From Panopea generosa (Eukaryota > Mollusca > Bivalvia > Adapedonta > Hiatellidae), in assembly GCA_029582155.1 (NCBI GenBank), contig CM055895.1:5832044-5896043 (forward strand): a stretch of DNA of 64,000 bases, read 5' to 3'. The notes beneath the pieces were generated by a model, which had not been told where the DNA came from, searched no databases, and was given only the letters and a program-made list of their open reading frames with translations. Positions 36,020-47,741 of this stretch are shown piece by piece. The translations under genes and the position numbers were made by a program. How positions within the stretch are numbered: position 1 is the first letter of the stretch; every line of letters begins with the position of its first letter.

Positions 36020-36431
36020 ATGGGGAACAAGAGGGCCAAGATGGCCCTATATCGCTCACCTGACTGACCTTGAGTCACCCAACTTAAGTAGTTTATATAA
36101 TGCATGTATGCTCAAAATTCCAGAAAAACGAGATGGGCAAGAATTTGTATTTGTTTTGAAGATGTAACAGATGCATAGAAGAGTTCAAACTTGGTAGAGG
36201 TTCACCCATGGCAAATGTCAGTGAAATTACATTGAAATCAGGTCAGTAGATTGTAAAAAGAAGGCTTTTGAAGTTTTTACCATAGCTGCCTATATAGTAA
36301 ACTAGCACCTCACTGTGGCGATCATGTTTTTTAACATTTAGAGGGTCACCCAAGGAACATTTCTGTGAAATTGTTTTAAAATTGATCCGGTGGTTTCTGA
36401 CAAGAAGATATTTTAAGTTTTTACTATAATT
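36020..36431 (+). repeat. Hairpin-headed dispersed tandem repeat, left part
   Basis: Head ACAAGAGGGCCAAGATGGCC followed by CTATATCGCTCACCTGACTG; AGGGCCAAGATGGCCCT forms a hairpin. Then come ~145-bp units with GGTAGAGGTTCACCCA, GTGAAAT and TTTGAAGTTTTTAC. Closely matches 61155-61430. The second half resumes at 37394 after the hAT copy, so both pieces were once continuous. Confidence 0.85.
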
Positions 36432-37385
36432 CAGGCCTTCTAAAATTTCCGGTTTTTGGACCGATTTCTGAAGTTCAAAACTGGTTTTCGTTTCAAAGTT
36501 TAATAAAAAATCCGTCCAGATATTTTCAAAGTTTAATAAAAAATCAGTCCAAATATTTTCTATCGGTGTATAAAATCTCATAAATTGCTCTTACCATGCC
36601 ATACTGACCTATGAAATACGTCTTGCAGCAATATCATTTGACCCAATAATCCGATTGTTTTGTCACCTGCTGTGCGAAATGATGTCAATTTTGACTAAAC
36701 CATTACAAAATTAGGAGAGTTTATCGGAAGAGTCTATTGCTATGTAGCACGCTTTCGATACGTGATCAGCGACCCATAGCATTCTGTCGGTTCATCAAAA
36801 GATTGTGTTTGCATCCGTAATTTATTTGATATACCGCTAGCCAAAGCTGGGACAGTCGGATTGAATATTGTTTGCGTCATTAAAATATTTGATAAAACAT
36901 GCAGTGTTACTTGTTTGTTTCATTTCGACGTGGCGTAGGGGTGAAACACTACGCTATATAGAAGCTGGTTTAGGTAACTGTACGTAGTGGCTAGCTACAG
37001 AACAACGCATATCAAAAATAAAAAGTTAAATGAACCGTTTCATTTGGTTTCCAAGGTGATTATTTCACGCAGCTTCCGGTACTTGCGACACTTCTGGTTC
37101 ATTCAAGCATTTTTAATATAATAAAAATTATTCAGTAAAACGGAAACATAATGTCGGTCATTAAAATGTACGCATTGCGATAAAGTATGTTATAAATAAT
37201 ACACAAATAAACTTGAAATAGTTCCCTATTACTGAATAAACAGAAAAAATACATGGTGCAACTGATATGGTGGGTGGGGTATGCATACATGTAAAGGCAT
37301 AATGTAAGGCAATTTTAGTGATTTTTTTAAAAAAGTGCCATTCTTACCCTGGACCGATTTGCATTTTGGAATTTTGGAAGGCCTG
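36432..37385. mobile_element. hAT-type non-autonomous element, copy 2 (954 bp), 8-bp TSD
   Basis: Begins CAGGCCTTCTAAAATTTCCG and ends TTTTGGAAGGCCTG. It is flanked by the exact 8-bp repeat CTATAATT (36424-36431 and 37386-37393), the hAT hallmark. It is the reverse-orientation relative of 7702-8682. Shared blocks include CCGATTTCTGAAGTTCAAAA (as complement) and CATTCTGTCGGTTCATCAAA. The segment at about 36925-37030 has no match in copy 1, so the interiors differ. No transposase frame. Confidence 0.93.
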
Positions 37386-37393
37386 CTATAATT

Positions 37394-37740
37394 TATATAA
37401 GAAACTAACCCGACCCCTGGCAGCCATGTTTTTTGACGAATCACTACGGTTTGAACAAACTTGGTGGGGGTTCCTCCAAGGAAAAGTTTTGTGAATTTTT
37501 TTTAAAATTGAGCCAGTAGTTTCTGAGTTTTTACTAATTAAAATTGCCCCGCCCCCTGGCGGCAATGTTTTTTGACGAATCAAGATGGCTTGAACAAAAT
37601 TGGTAGAGGGTCACCCAAGTACCATTTCTGTGAAATTATTTTAAAATCGAGCCAGTAGTTTCTGACAAGAAGATTTTTTAAGTTTTTACTAATTAAACTT
37701 GCCCCGCCCGATAGTAATATAATAAACTAACCCCATTTTT
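37394..37740 (+). repeat. Hairpin-headed dispersed tandem repeat, right part
   Basis: Two ~150-bp units with CCCCTGGCGGCAATGTTTTT, TGACGAATCAAGATGGCTTG, GGTAGAGGGTCACCCAAG and GAGCCAGTAGTTTCTGA. Same family as 36020-36431 and 62015-62155. The minus frames at 37229-37583 are shadows. Confidence 0.85.
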
Positions 37741-39114
37741 TCAGGTGAGCTAACAAGCACCCCAAACAATAGCAAGTCAGTTTTAAATGGTCAGACCAGT
37801 TTTTTGTATTGTAAAATCTGATTTATTTATTTTTTGGTTCTCAAATACAAAGTCCTCTTAAGAATGTTGTAAAAAAATAATTACAATATCAGCACAAGGG
37901 GACAAAATACATACTTATTATGTAATGTTTTAGAACACATTGTGTATTTGGACATAGACTGGATGATTGCTATTACAGTATGGCCTAACTGGTGCCTGAA
38001 AAATATTTTGCTCTATTCAGACCAATTTAGACCCCAATTTCACAGTATCAGCGCTAATTGCACAGGACAAGTTCCTATAGATAAGTGAAATGGACAGCCA
38101 ACATTAAAGTCTATTTGTTATGGCTATAATTCTAGTATATCTAAAATCATAGAAAAGAGAAAGTGATTATGTTATTAAATTACATATTACTGACAGAATC
38201 AATGCATCCTTTGTTTTAATTCTTAATCCATGTCATACATCTCTACACATACTGACAGCTTCCATCATTAAACAGGAGTATAAACAGTTCCAACTCCACC
38301 ACGCTTCAAGATATATCTGCAAAGATGGGGAAAAGACTTTTAACAAACTTAAAAATAACAGCACTTGATTCTCCAAGCCAATTTCATTCAAAGGTACACC
38401 TTTTATTACATGATCAAGTTATGCAACACAAAGTAAAAGGATTTTCAAGCCTTTAAATTATTGGATATGAGTTTTCTTAAAGCTGAACAAATAACTTTGA
38501 CAGGCAAGTCTTAAGCGAAATGTAGTAAAAACCAAAACATCATTTTCATACATGTCAATTTTACATAAAATAGTTAAAGTCGGAAAGGTTTTTGTCTCAG
38601 CTATATGGAATTATATAAAAGGAAGAGCTTTTATTCTCTGCAATTGGGAGAAATTTGGTTTTAAAATAAAGAGAATTGGTTTCAGATAAAATGAAATTTG
38701 ATCATAACTGCATCATGAAGATTTGAAGATTTGGTTTTGGGAATAGAGAGGTTTTGTCTATAGTGAATATTATATCAGGTAATAAAGTTGTTATGATATC
38801 ATGCGAAGAAAAATGTTCTTCTAGAATAAATGGTTCATATTATCGATATACCGAAGAGAGAAAAAAAAACTTTATGTAAAAGAGTTTGCCAGTTACCTGT
38901 GGATGAACTTTCCTCCACGAACAAAACTAATGGCCATATTTATTAAACAAGCCTAGAATGTGTTGAAATGGTGTTTTAAACCGTCAATAAAAACTTTACA
39001 AAAATAACATGCATTATCACAATAGATTAAATAAAATGACAACAAACTCATGTTTTTTGTCTACGTAAATAATAGAATATTGCCAGCAGAAAAAGTAAAC
39101 TGAAACATAACTTG
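37741..39114. other. No recognised gene
   Basis: AT-rich, nothing recognised apart from an ACTGTAATACTGTAATACTG lead-in to the next array. Confidence 0.5.
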
Positions 39115-41235
39115 GGGTCCATTGTAGCTGTAATACTGTAATACTGTAACATTGGGTAAGGAACATTAGTTTCCCTGGCTATAACAGTGGGTAAGGAACA
39201 TTAGTTTCCTTGGCTATAACAGTGGATATTGAGCATTAATTTCCTTGGCTATACAGAGTGTAAGGAACATAAGTTTCCCTGACTGTAACAGTGTGAAAAG
39301 AGCATTGGTTTTCCTGGCTGTAACAGTGTGTAAAAAGCAATAGTTTCCCTGACTGTAACAGTGTGTAAAGGGCATAAGTTTCGCTTACTGTAACAGTGTG
39401 TAAAGAGCATTAGTTTCCCTGACTGTAACAGTGGGTAAAGAACATTAGTTTCCCTGGCTATAACAGTGGGTAAGGAGCATTAGTTTCCCTGGCTGTAAAA
39501 GTGGGTAAGGAACATTAGTTTCCCTGACTGTAAAAGTGGGTAAGGAACATTAGTTATCATGGCTGTAACAGTGTGTAAAGAGAATTAGTTTCCTTGGCTA
39601 TAACAGAGTGTAAGGAACATTAGTTTCCCTGACTGTAACAGTGTGTAAAGAGCATTAGTTTTCCTGGCTGTAACAGTGGGTAAAAAGCATTAGTTTCCCT
39701 GGCTGTAACAGTGTGTAAAGGGCATAATTTTCCCTTACTGTAACAGTGTGTAAAGAGCATTAGTTTCCCTGACTGTAACAGTGGGTAAGGAACATTAGTT
39801 TCCTTGGCTATAACAGTGGGTAAGGAGCATTAGTTTCCCTGGCTGTAAAAGTGGGTAAGGAACATTAGTTTCCCTGACTGTAAAAGTGGGTAAGGAACAT
39901 TAGTTTCCCTGGCTATAACAGTGGGTAAGAAACATTAGTTTTCCTGGCTGTTACAGTGTGTAAAAAGCATTAGTTTCTCTGACTGTAACAGTGTTTAAAG
40001 GGCATTAGTTTCCCTGACTGTAACAGTGTGTAAAGGGCATTAGTTTCCCTGGCTGTAACAGTGGGTAAGGAACATTAATTTCCCTGGCTATAACAGTGGG
40101 TAAGGAACATTAGTTGCCTTGGCTGAAACAGAGTGTAAGGAACATTAGTTTCCCTGACTGTAACAGTGTGTAAAGAGCATTAGTTTTCCTGGCTGTAACA
40201 GTGTGTAAAAAGCATTAGTTTCCCTTACTGTAACAGTGTGTAAAGAGCATTAGTTTCCCTGACTGTAACAGTGGGTAAGGAACATTAGTTTCCTTGGCTA
40301 TAACAGTGGGTAAGGAACATTAGTTTCCCTGGCTATAACAGTGGGTAAGAAACATTAGTTTCCCTGGCTGTAACAGTGTGTAAAAAGCATTAGTTTCCCT
40401 GACTGTAACAGTGTTTAAAGGGCATTAGTTTCCCTGACTGTAACAGTGTGTAAAAGGCATTAGTTTCCCTGACTGTAACAGTGTGTAAAGAGCATTAGTT
40501 TCCCTGGCTGTAACAGTGGGTAAGGAACATTAATTTTCTTGGCTATAACAGTGGGTAAGGAACATTAGTTTCCTTGGCTGTAACAGTGTGTTAAGGACAT
40601 TAGTTTCCCTGACTGTAACAGTGTGTAAAGGGCATTAGTTTCCCTGACTGTAACAGTGTGTAAAAAGTATTAGTTTCCCTGACTGTAAGTGTGTAAAGGG
40701 CATTAGTTTCCCTGACTGTAACAGTGTGTAAAGAGCATTAGTTTCCCTGGCTGTAACAGTGGGTAAGGAACATTAGTTTCATTGGCTATAACAGTGGGTA
40801 AGGAACATTAGTTTCCCTGGTTATAACAGTGGGTCAGGAACATTAGTTTCCCTGGCTGTAACTGTGTGTAAAGTGCATTTGTTTTCTTGGCTATAACAGT
40901 TGATAAGGAACATTAGTTTCCCTGGCTGTAACTGTGTGTAAAGTGCATTAATGTCCCTAGCTTTAACAGTGGATAAGGAACATTAGTTTCCCTGGCTATA
41001 ACAGTGGGTAATGACCATTAGTTTCCCTCCATGGCTGTTACAGTGAGTAAGGATTATTTAATGACCAGCTATAACAGTTAATAAGAAACATTATTTTCAC
41101 TATAAGCTGTAACAGTAAGGAATATTTAATGTCCCTTGCTATAACAGTGAGCAACACAAATTAATTTCACTATAAGCTAGCTGTAACAGTAAGGAATATT
41201 TAATGTCTATGGCTATAACAATAAGTAAGGAATAT
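39115..41235. repeat. 35-bp minisatellite with 10- and 15-unit higher-order blocks, about 60 copies
   Basis: Unit CTGTAACAGTGTGTAAAGAG plus CATTAGTTTCCCTGA, with a second version CTATAACAGTGGGTAAGGAA plus CATTAGTTTCCTTGG. The rare variant CAGAGTGTAAGGAACAT occurs at 39254, 39604 and 40129: spacings of exactly 350 and 525 bp (10 and 15 units). The following units are largely the same each time, so block amplification occurred. Continues in diverged form at 41770-42150. Confidence 0.95.
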
Positions 41236-41645
41236 TGAATGAATGAATAGGGTTTTACAGGAAGGAAGATTCCAAGTTCACTCTACATGTACAACAGACA
41301 ACGCGCCATCGCATAAGCACTTCTGGCCTTCAGCCAGTAGAGCTAAAAACAACAAATTAACATACAGATTTAAAAAAATGCATCAACAAATGAATATGCA
41401 GAATGAACCTAGAACCTTGATACCTGCAGAACTGCAGCGTTTCAGCAAACTCAATTTGTCGCTTCTAACGACATGCATAAGCCACAGTGATCCTATTCTT
41501 GCCATCACTCATGGCTCCCTGGAACCACACAGGCATTGATAATTTAATCACAATAGTGAACATGACAAAAAATTATAAAATGAACATGACACCAATTCGG
41601 AGGATTCCTACCCTCTGCAGAGATCGACAGTGATTTTGTTCTTAG
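41236..41645. other. Insertion within the minisatellite, unidentified
   Basis: A unique block separates the two parts of the 35-bp array and includes GGGTTTTACAGGAAGGAAGA and CACTTCTGGCCTTCAGCCAG. The 98-codon plus frame at 41243-41539 has no recognisable domain. It may be a dispersed element, with GGAACCACA near both ends (41520, 41761). Confidence 0.5.
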
Positions 41646-41762
41646 CCGGTGTCATATATTATTTTGACCCCCCTGTAGAATGACCCGGGGGTCATTTTAC
41701 TATATAGTAAAATGACCCGTGGGTCATTTTACCGCGGGGGTCATAATACTATACGACACCGG
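41646..41762. mobile_element. Palindromic MITE (117 bp)
   Basis: Reads CCGGTGTCATATATTATTTT ... AATACTATACGACACCGG. The whole element folds on itself around ACTATATAGT, with AATGACCC/GGGTCATT blocks repeated on both arms. No clear target-site duplication, so the superfamily is unknown. Confidence 0.85.
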
Positions 41763-41769
41763 AACCACA

Positions 41770-42150
41770 TGGGCTGTAAGGAACATTGATTTTACTATAA
41801 GCTGTAACAGTAAGTAATATTTAATGTCTCTGGCTATAACAAGAAATAAGGGATATTAATTTTACTATAAGCTATAACAGTAAGTAATATTTAATGTATC
41901 TGGTTATAACAGTAAATAAGGAATATTAATTTTATATAAGCTGTAACTATAAGGAATATTTAATGTATCTGGCTATAACAGTAAATAAGGAATATTTATT
42001 TTACTCTAAGCTGTAACAGTAAGGAATATTTAATGTATCTGGCTATAACAGTAAATAAAGAATATTAATTTCACCGTATGCTGTAACAGTGAGCAAGGAC
42101 CATAAATTTTCCTAGCTGTAACTGTAAGATCATTAATTTCCCTTAGCTGT
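41770..42150. repeat. Diverged ~65-70-bp dimer form of the 35-bp array
   Basis: About five units pairing TAATTTTACTATAAGCTGTAACAGTA with AGGAATATTTAATGTCTCTG and GCTATAACAGTAAATA. The two halves correspond to the two unit versions of the neighbouring array. Confidence 0.85.
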
Positions 42151-42911
42151 AATCATACATCATTTTAACTGCCATGTGTAATGTACATTTTGAACTGCTC
42201 CTGCAGAATGCTTTATTTAACTGCTTGCTATCGTAGTTAAATGCACTTTGATAACAACCAGCTGCAGTACAGTTCATTTTAGTTGCCTTCTGCTGCAGTA
42301 ATGAACATTTACATAATTCCTATTGCTGCACAAGAATTAAGGTACATTCATTGTAATTCTTGTTCTATTCTAATAATGCCTTACTTGACAGTATTGTAGA
42401 CACTTTGTACACTTATATGTTTATTTAAACAAATGTTTCTCTGTGGGGTTGAGAAGACATAACAGTTCCTTTAAAATTCATAAAACAATCCACATCAAAG
42501 ACGATTATATTTTCAATTAAGAGTGCCTGCACACATGGCACCCCAACATTCGTTACCTATATATGGTGTATGTATTCAAGCAAACAGATCATTCTGTATT
42601 CATGAAAGTACAGTTTTGTCTCATATAATTTGAGGCCTTATTATGATTAGTCTCTCACATACGGACTCGGAGACCCATTTACAGCACGTTGAGTTGTTAA
42701 TCAATCACTCTCCTCTCCTTCCTGGTGCTCCTTACTTGTGAATAATGGAATACATCGGATTCAGTATGCTTTACAACACGTCAGTAGCTTACAATTTATT
42801 ACATCAGTACAAAATTATATTTGTAGGGACAAGCTTACACGAATTAGACAGATAATGTTAGTCAATGGAAATATAAATACTGTTCTATAGTCTTTATGCC
42901 AGGGTTGCTAC
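42151..42911. other. No recognised gene
   Basis: Nothing recognised. The start resembles very decayed repeat units (AGCTGTAAT), while the rest is unique-looking. Confidence 0.5.
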
Positions 42912-44956
42912 AGACTGTAATCCGTTCTAATACACAAAACGAATGCAAACAAAACGAATATCGAACGCATTTCAAATGTTATATAAATGGACTAAAAATG
43001 AAAAAAAAAAAGATACAAAAAACGATACACGAAACGATACACAGAATGATACATGAGCGCAACAGGACCAACGATCCACGAATGATATAAAACGATAATG
43101 CAAACGTTAAACGCAACAAAAAATAAATGCGCTTTTAAGATATGCCTTGGAGATTTGGATATCCTATAATATTATCATAGGTATATTGACAATGAAATTA
43201 ATAATTAATCGAAATGATTGCTCTTTTAGTCATTTAAATTCTATAAATGGCTATACCTGTAGCTTTAAATTAATTTCTTTGTTATAAGTTTCAACCCCGA
43301 ATTATCCGTGAAAGACATTGCCTCGGGCATCGTTTCTTTGCTTGTAAAAGTGTGATAAAACAATCACGTGACGCATGGCCTGCTTACACAACTCCCCCAA
43401 TTTACTGATCTATACACCGATTTATGTCCTGTTCTGTTATATGATTGACATTTAGGAAAAGTTTTCACACTATTTTTAGAACACACTGTCCATTTCACTA
43501 TCACCTTGTGTCAATGTCCGATGACATCACCAGTGAAACATTATTATGACACATGCGATTTCATGTAGTGGGTATCTTTGAAATTTTTTATGTAAGGATA
43601 TCAAAGGAATTCTATCGGTGTAATGTACATAAAATTCCTTAAAAGTGTCGGACATGTTTATGTCATTTATTTTTAAAAAATTAAATACTTGTCAGATTCT
43701 GTAGGTAATTTATAAAAATAATGGATTAAAGTTAAATCAACGATGATAAACCGGTATGTTATTAATTTCAAATGCTTTTTATATTTTGTTTACCGTGACT
43801 ACTCATCAATGCACTTTTGCCGGGGTGGGGGTTATTTGCCATAACATGGCTTGTAGATCAAAGAAATTACTGATCAAACACATTTCAATCTGATATGGCC
43901 CACTGATCACATACCAAAAGCATGCTATTACGACCCTCCCAGTAGCTTCCCTACTATCAATAATGGTTTAGCCTATTTGACCCCATTTGGAACACCTGAT
44001 GACAAACAACCAGGTTCTGGATCAAATGTTATTTCATGGCTTATACAATTTGTAGGAAATATCTAGACAATTTATAAAATTTCGAGAAAAAAATATCTAA
44101 AGACAGAATTACCAGTGATTTTAGAAGAAAAAGTATAAAACTTTTACCCTTCAAAGTAAATATTTTTATGAAAACACCAACCAGGCATAATTTTTTAATT
44201 ATAATGCCATCCGACCCCCAAAGCATATTATTCATCACTCCAGATACATGTTTTAAAACACGGACTGGTTCACATTTATTTTATACTTTTGATACCGTAA
44301 TATTAACTTTAGTGTGAACCAGTCTGGCTTTGAGCGTCCATATGATTATATATTATACCGTAACGTGTTTATCTAATGAAATTGACATGACGCGCTTACC
44401 GTGTGTATTTAATTTCAAAGACTGAGTTTCATGTAACATATTAATCTGCTGTCACTACAAAAAATCACCTATATGGTAGACCATATCTAAAATAGGGTGA
44501 CTTAGTTGGCAATCTTTCAGAAATATTTTAATTAATATTATTTTAATTTATTTAATCAATATAATATCATATTATAACACCCGGTGATTTCATAAAATAT
44601 ATAGTTCTTACTATTTATTCTACTGCAACCAAATATTTTGTAATAGGTGAACAATTGGACAACCAAAGATGATGTGATTGGTGAGCTTGCCGTATAAACG
44701 ATAAATGGTAAAAGATACAAGGTAAACGAGTCACGGTAAACAATACACAGTAAACGATTCGAAAGCAAATGCAGACTAAAATGCATTTAGTATCGTTTTG
44801 AACTGCATTTTTTTATTTTCTCCAACATTTTTCGTAAAAAAATGCAAACCCAAAACAAAATTAAAATGCATTTCAAACGCAAAACAAACGCGTTTGACAC
44901 GCAAAACAAACGCATTTAAAATACACTTTTGGTGTACTTGAACGGATTACGGTCTG
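42912..44956. mobile_element. Tc1/mariner- or pogo-type element, 2.05 kb, no intact transposase
   Basis: Left end CAGACTGTAATCCGTTCTAA; right end GAACGGATTACGGTCTG, flanked by TA on both sides. Near both ends are repeated AAACG(A/C) motifs such as AAACGATACACGAAACG and GCAAAACAAACGC. The length would allow a transposase, but no frame of useful size is open. The interior at 43850-44120 matches the hAT-type family in diverged form (see separate entry). Confidence 0.75.
43850..44120. mobile_element. Diverged relic of the hAT-type family
   Basis: The order of motifs CACTGATCACA, GCATGCTA, CTACTATCAATAATGGTTTAG, GATGACAAACAA, GGATCAAATGTTA and AAATATCTAGAC follows that in 8335-8600 (CACTGATCACACA, GCGTGCTA, ATGGTTTAGTCG, GGTGACAAAACAA, GGGTCAAATTATA, AAATATCTGGAC). 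Ends were not located. Alignment by eye only. Confidence 0.55.
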
Positions 44957-45007
44957 TACAAAAAATTTAATATTTAGCATCATTTTTTATTTTTTGCCAT
45001 CGAAGGC

Positions 45008-45180
45008 TAACAGACGATCAGTTTACCTAACCTCTCTTTCTAGATATCCTGAAAGGTTAACCAGTATGTGCCAACACCCATCTCTGCAAATAACTGATAA
45101 TTCTCCCACTTGAATTAAAGATAAGAGACAAATGATATGAACTCGCAACCCCTGGATTGAAAACCAGATGCGCTATGGAT
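45008..45180 (-). mobile_element. SINE type A, internally shortened
   Basis: On the minus strand it has the B-box region GGGGTTGCGAGTTC, then TCAGTTATTTGCAGAGATGG, TTAACCTTTCAGGATATC and GTTAGCCTTCGATGGCA. The A box is poorly preserved. Confidence 0.75.
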
Positions 45181-45823
45181 CATATAGATACAGTGAATTC
45201 ATATATATTTAATTTCATAAAGGGAGATAATAAAATTCACAACAATGGAATTTATGATTTTTGGGATTTTTTCAGATGATTATAAATCTGTCCTTTATAT
45301 AGCATGTGAGTAGTCATGAATCCATAACTGGATCCTTCTCATATAAAGCTATCAGTTCATGTATGTAAATTTGTCTGCCATGTCCAGATGTGCTGCATGT
45401 AATTCCATAGTATATAAGTCATGGTCGACACCAAACTTATTGGTTTGGCAGAGGCCTTGATATTGTATCTATGGTTTGCATTGTAGCTAGGCGCACTCCC
45501 CATATTCTGTTCCGCACATTTATGTCTTGGTTATTCACAAATAATTATATATATATAGGAAGTCAAAACAGAAAGCATCATAAAATAATAGAAATAAGAC
45601 AATAATGTCCTCTCTTTCTCCCATGTTTAAACAAATCAATAGCATTTCCAATGGTTTGATAGGTACTATATAGTTAATAGAAACCCAGTGTTAACAGTAC
45701 CTGACAATTTCATTCTGACTGATCAGTAGTGATGAAATTACACCTACAATTATATGTCTGATGTATCTTCTTTCCTGAAGTCATCTAATTATGTGTTTAT
45801 TACACTGAAATTTATCACCAATA

Positions 45824-45828
<5 letters not shown>

Positions 45829-45892
<64 letters not shown>
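45829..45892. repeat. (TA)n microsatellite
   Basis: About 60 bp of pure TA directly before the mariner-like terminus. The open frame across it (45754-45936, poly-Ile/Tyr) is an artefact. Confidence 0.95.
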
Positions 45893-46064
45893 TATATACA
45901 AGGGGGGATCAGAAAGTTTGTAGACTTTTGCCATAACTTTTTTATTTATCATTGTATTCTAATAATTCTCAGGGAGCCTGTGCCACTATATATTTGCAGT
46001 AATTTTTATAACAAAAGGCCCAAGAGGGCCTGAGGACGCTCTACTGACTCATAGTGGCCATAGC

Positions 46065-47098
46065 ACTTTTTGAAATTCTACTATTTCACACCATCAAATC
46101 AAATGATACAGCTATTTCACACAAACAAATCAAATAATACTATTATTTCACACCAACAAATGAAATTAATGTGTCATAGTTCTGTTATTCTCATCAACAA
46201 ATCAAATTAATGTATCATGGTTCTGTTATTCTCATCAACAAATCAAAATAATGTATCATGGTTCTGTTATACTCACCTGTCATGGTTCTATTATTCTCGC
46301 CAACAAATCAAATTAATGTCATGGTTCTGTTATTCTCATCAACAAATCAAAATAATGTATCATGGTTCTGTTATACTCACCTGTCATAGTTCTATTATTC
46401 TCGCCAACAAATCAAATTAATGTCATGGTTCTGTTATTCTCATCAACAAATCAAATTAATTTGTCATGGTTCTGTTATTCTCACCAACAAATCAAAATAA
46501 TGTGTCATGATTCTGTTATACTCACCTGTCATGGTTCTATTATTCTCACCAACAAATCAAATTAATGTGTCATGGTTTTGTTATTCTCACCTGTCATGGT
46601 TCTGTTATTCTCACCAACAAATCAAAATAATGTAAAATGGTTCTGTTATTCTCACCCGTCATGGTTCTGTTATTCTCACCAACAAATGAAATTAATGTGT
46701 CATGGTTCTGTTATTCTGACCAACAAATCAAATTAATGTGTCATGGTTTTGTTATTCTCACCAACAAATCAAATTAATGTGTCATGGTTCTGTCATTTTC
46801 ACACATCATGGTTCTGTTATTCTCACCAACAAATCAAATTAATGTGTCATGGTTCTGTTATTCTCACCAACAAATCAAATTAATGTGTCATGGTTCTGTT
46901 ATTCTCACCAACAAATTAAATTAATGTGTCATGGTTCTGTTATTCTCACCAACAAATCAAATTAACGTGTCATGGTTCTGTTATTCTCGTTAACAAATCA
47001 AATTAATGTGTCCTGGTTCTGTTATTCTCACATGTCATGGTTCTGTTATTCTCACATGTCATGGTTCTGTTATTCTCACCAAACAAATCAAATTAATG
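46065..47098. repeat. 41-bp minisatellite with ~20-bp subunits
   Basis: Unit CAAATCAAATTAATGTGTCA plus TGGTTCTGTTATTCTCACCAA. An extra half-unit (CATGGTTCTGTTATTCTCACCTG) is inserted at intervals, and a block including it recurs at 46217-46300, 46340-46410 and later. Starts just after a GGCCCAAGAGGGCCTG repeat head (46016). All plus-strand open frames here come from the repeat. Confidence 0.93.
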
Positions 47099-47109
47099 CA
47101 AGTCATTAT

Positions 47110-47741
47110 AAATGCTTCAGAAAGGGCTGTACAAAAGAAAAATCACACATGGGATCTACATACAAAATGTTCAGAAAAAACTGTCATCTCTTAAAGCACA
47201 TTATTCTACTGAGTATCATTGAAAAGACAGAAATCCAGCTTTTCATTGTAACTATTTGTTACAAAGCTGTTCTCTTATGACAATAACATTTCCAAATGAC
47301 ACTCAATTTGCGTAATTGTTTTGGTTTTTCTCCAACATTGAAACGAGTAAATCCCAGTCATTGATGGCATGCATGATTGCCAAAGGACACACATCTTTAG
47401 TAGAATTTTTTCCGTTTTTCGTTTTTACTTCACTTATGAATACTTTATTTCTCCTGTGGGTTATGTGTATTGTTTCAGACCAGCATTTTGATAAAATCTA
47501 AATTGAGGAAAATGGCGTATGCAAATGAGGAGTAGTTTAGACTGAAGTGAAATATAATAGATACAGGAAAAATGGAAGGGAAATAGCCATGAACATGTAT
47601 CCTGCATCTTTGATAAGTCCTTAAGTTGTTGCACAACAGCTATAGTGAATTCCTTTTGTTAATAACTGAATAAGATGAATGAATCATCATTTATTTTATT
47701 AAGGATTTATTCGTTTTTGAACATTATTAATTTAATATATA
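47110..47741. other. No recognised gene
   Basis: The plus frame at 47316-47501 and the non-repeat end of 46972-47280 carry no recognisable domain. Possibly interior of the mariner-bounded interval. Confidence 0.45.

Noticed and set aside
45754..45936. 60-codon frame with a long Ile-Tyr stretch
   Set aside because: It reads through a pure (TA)n microsatellite.
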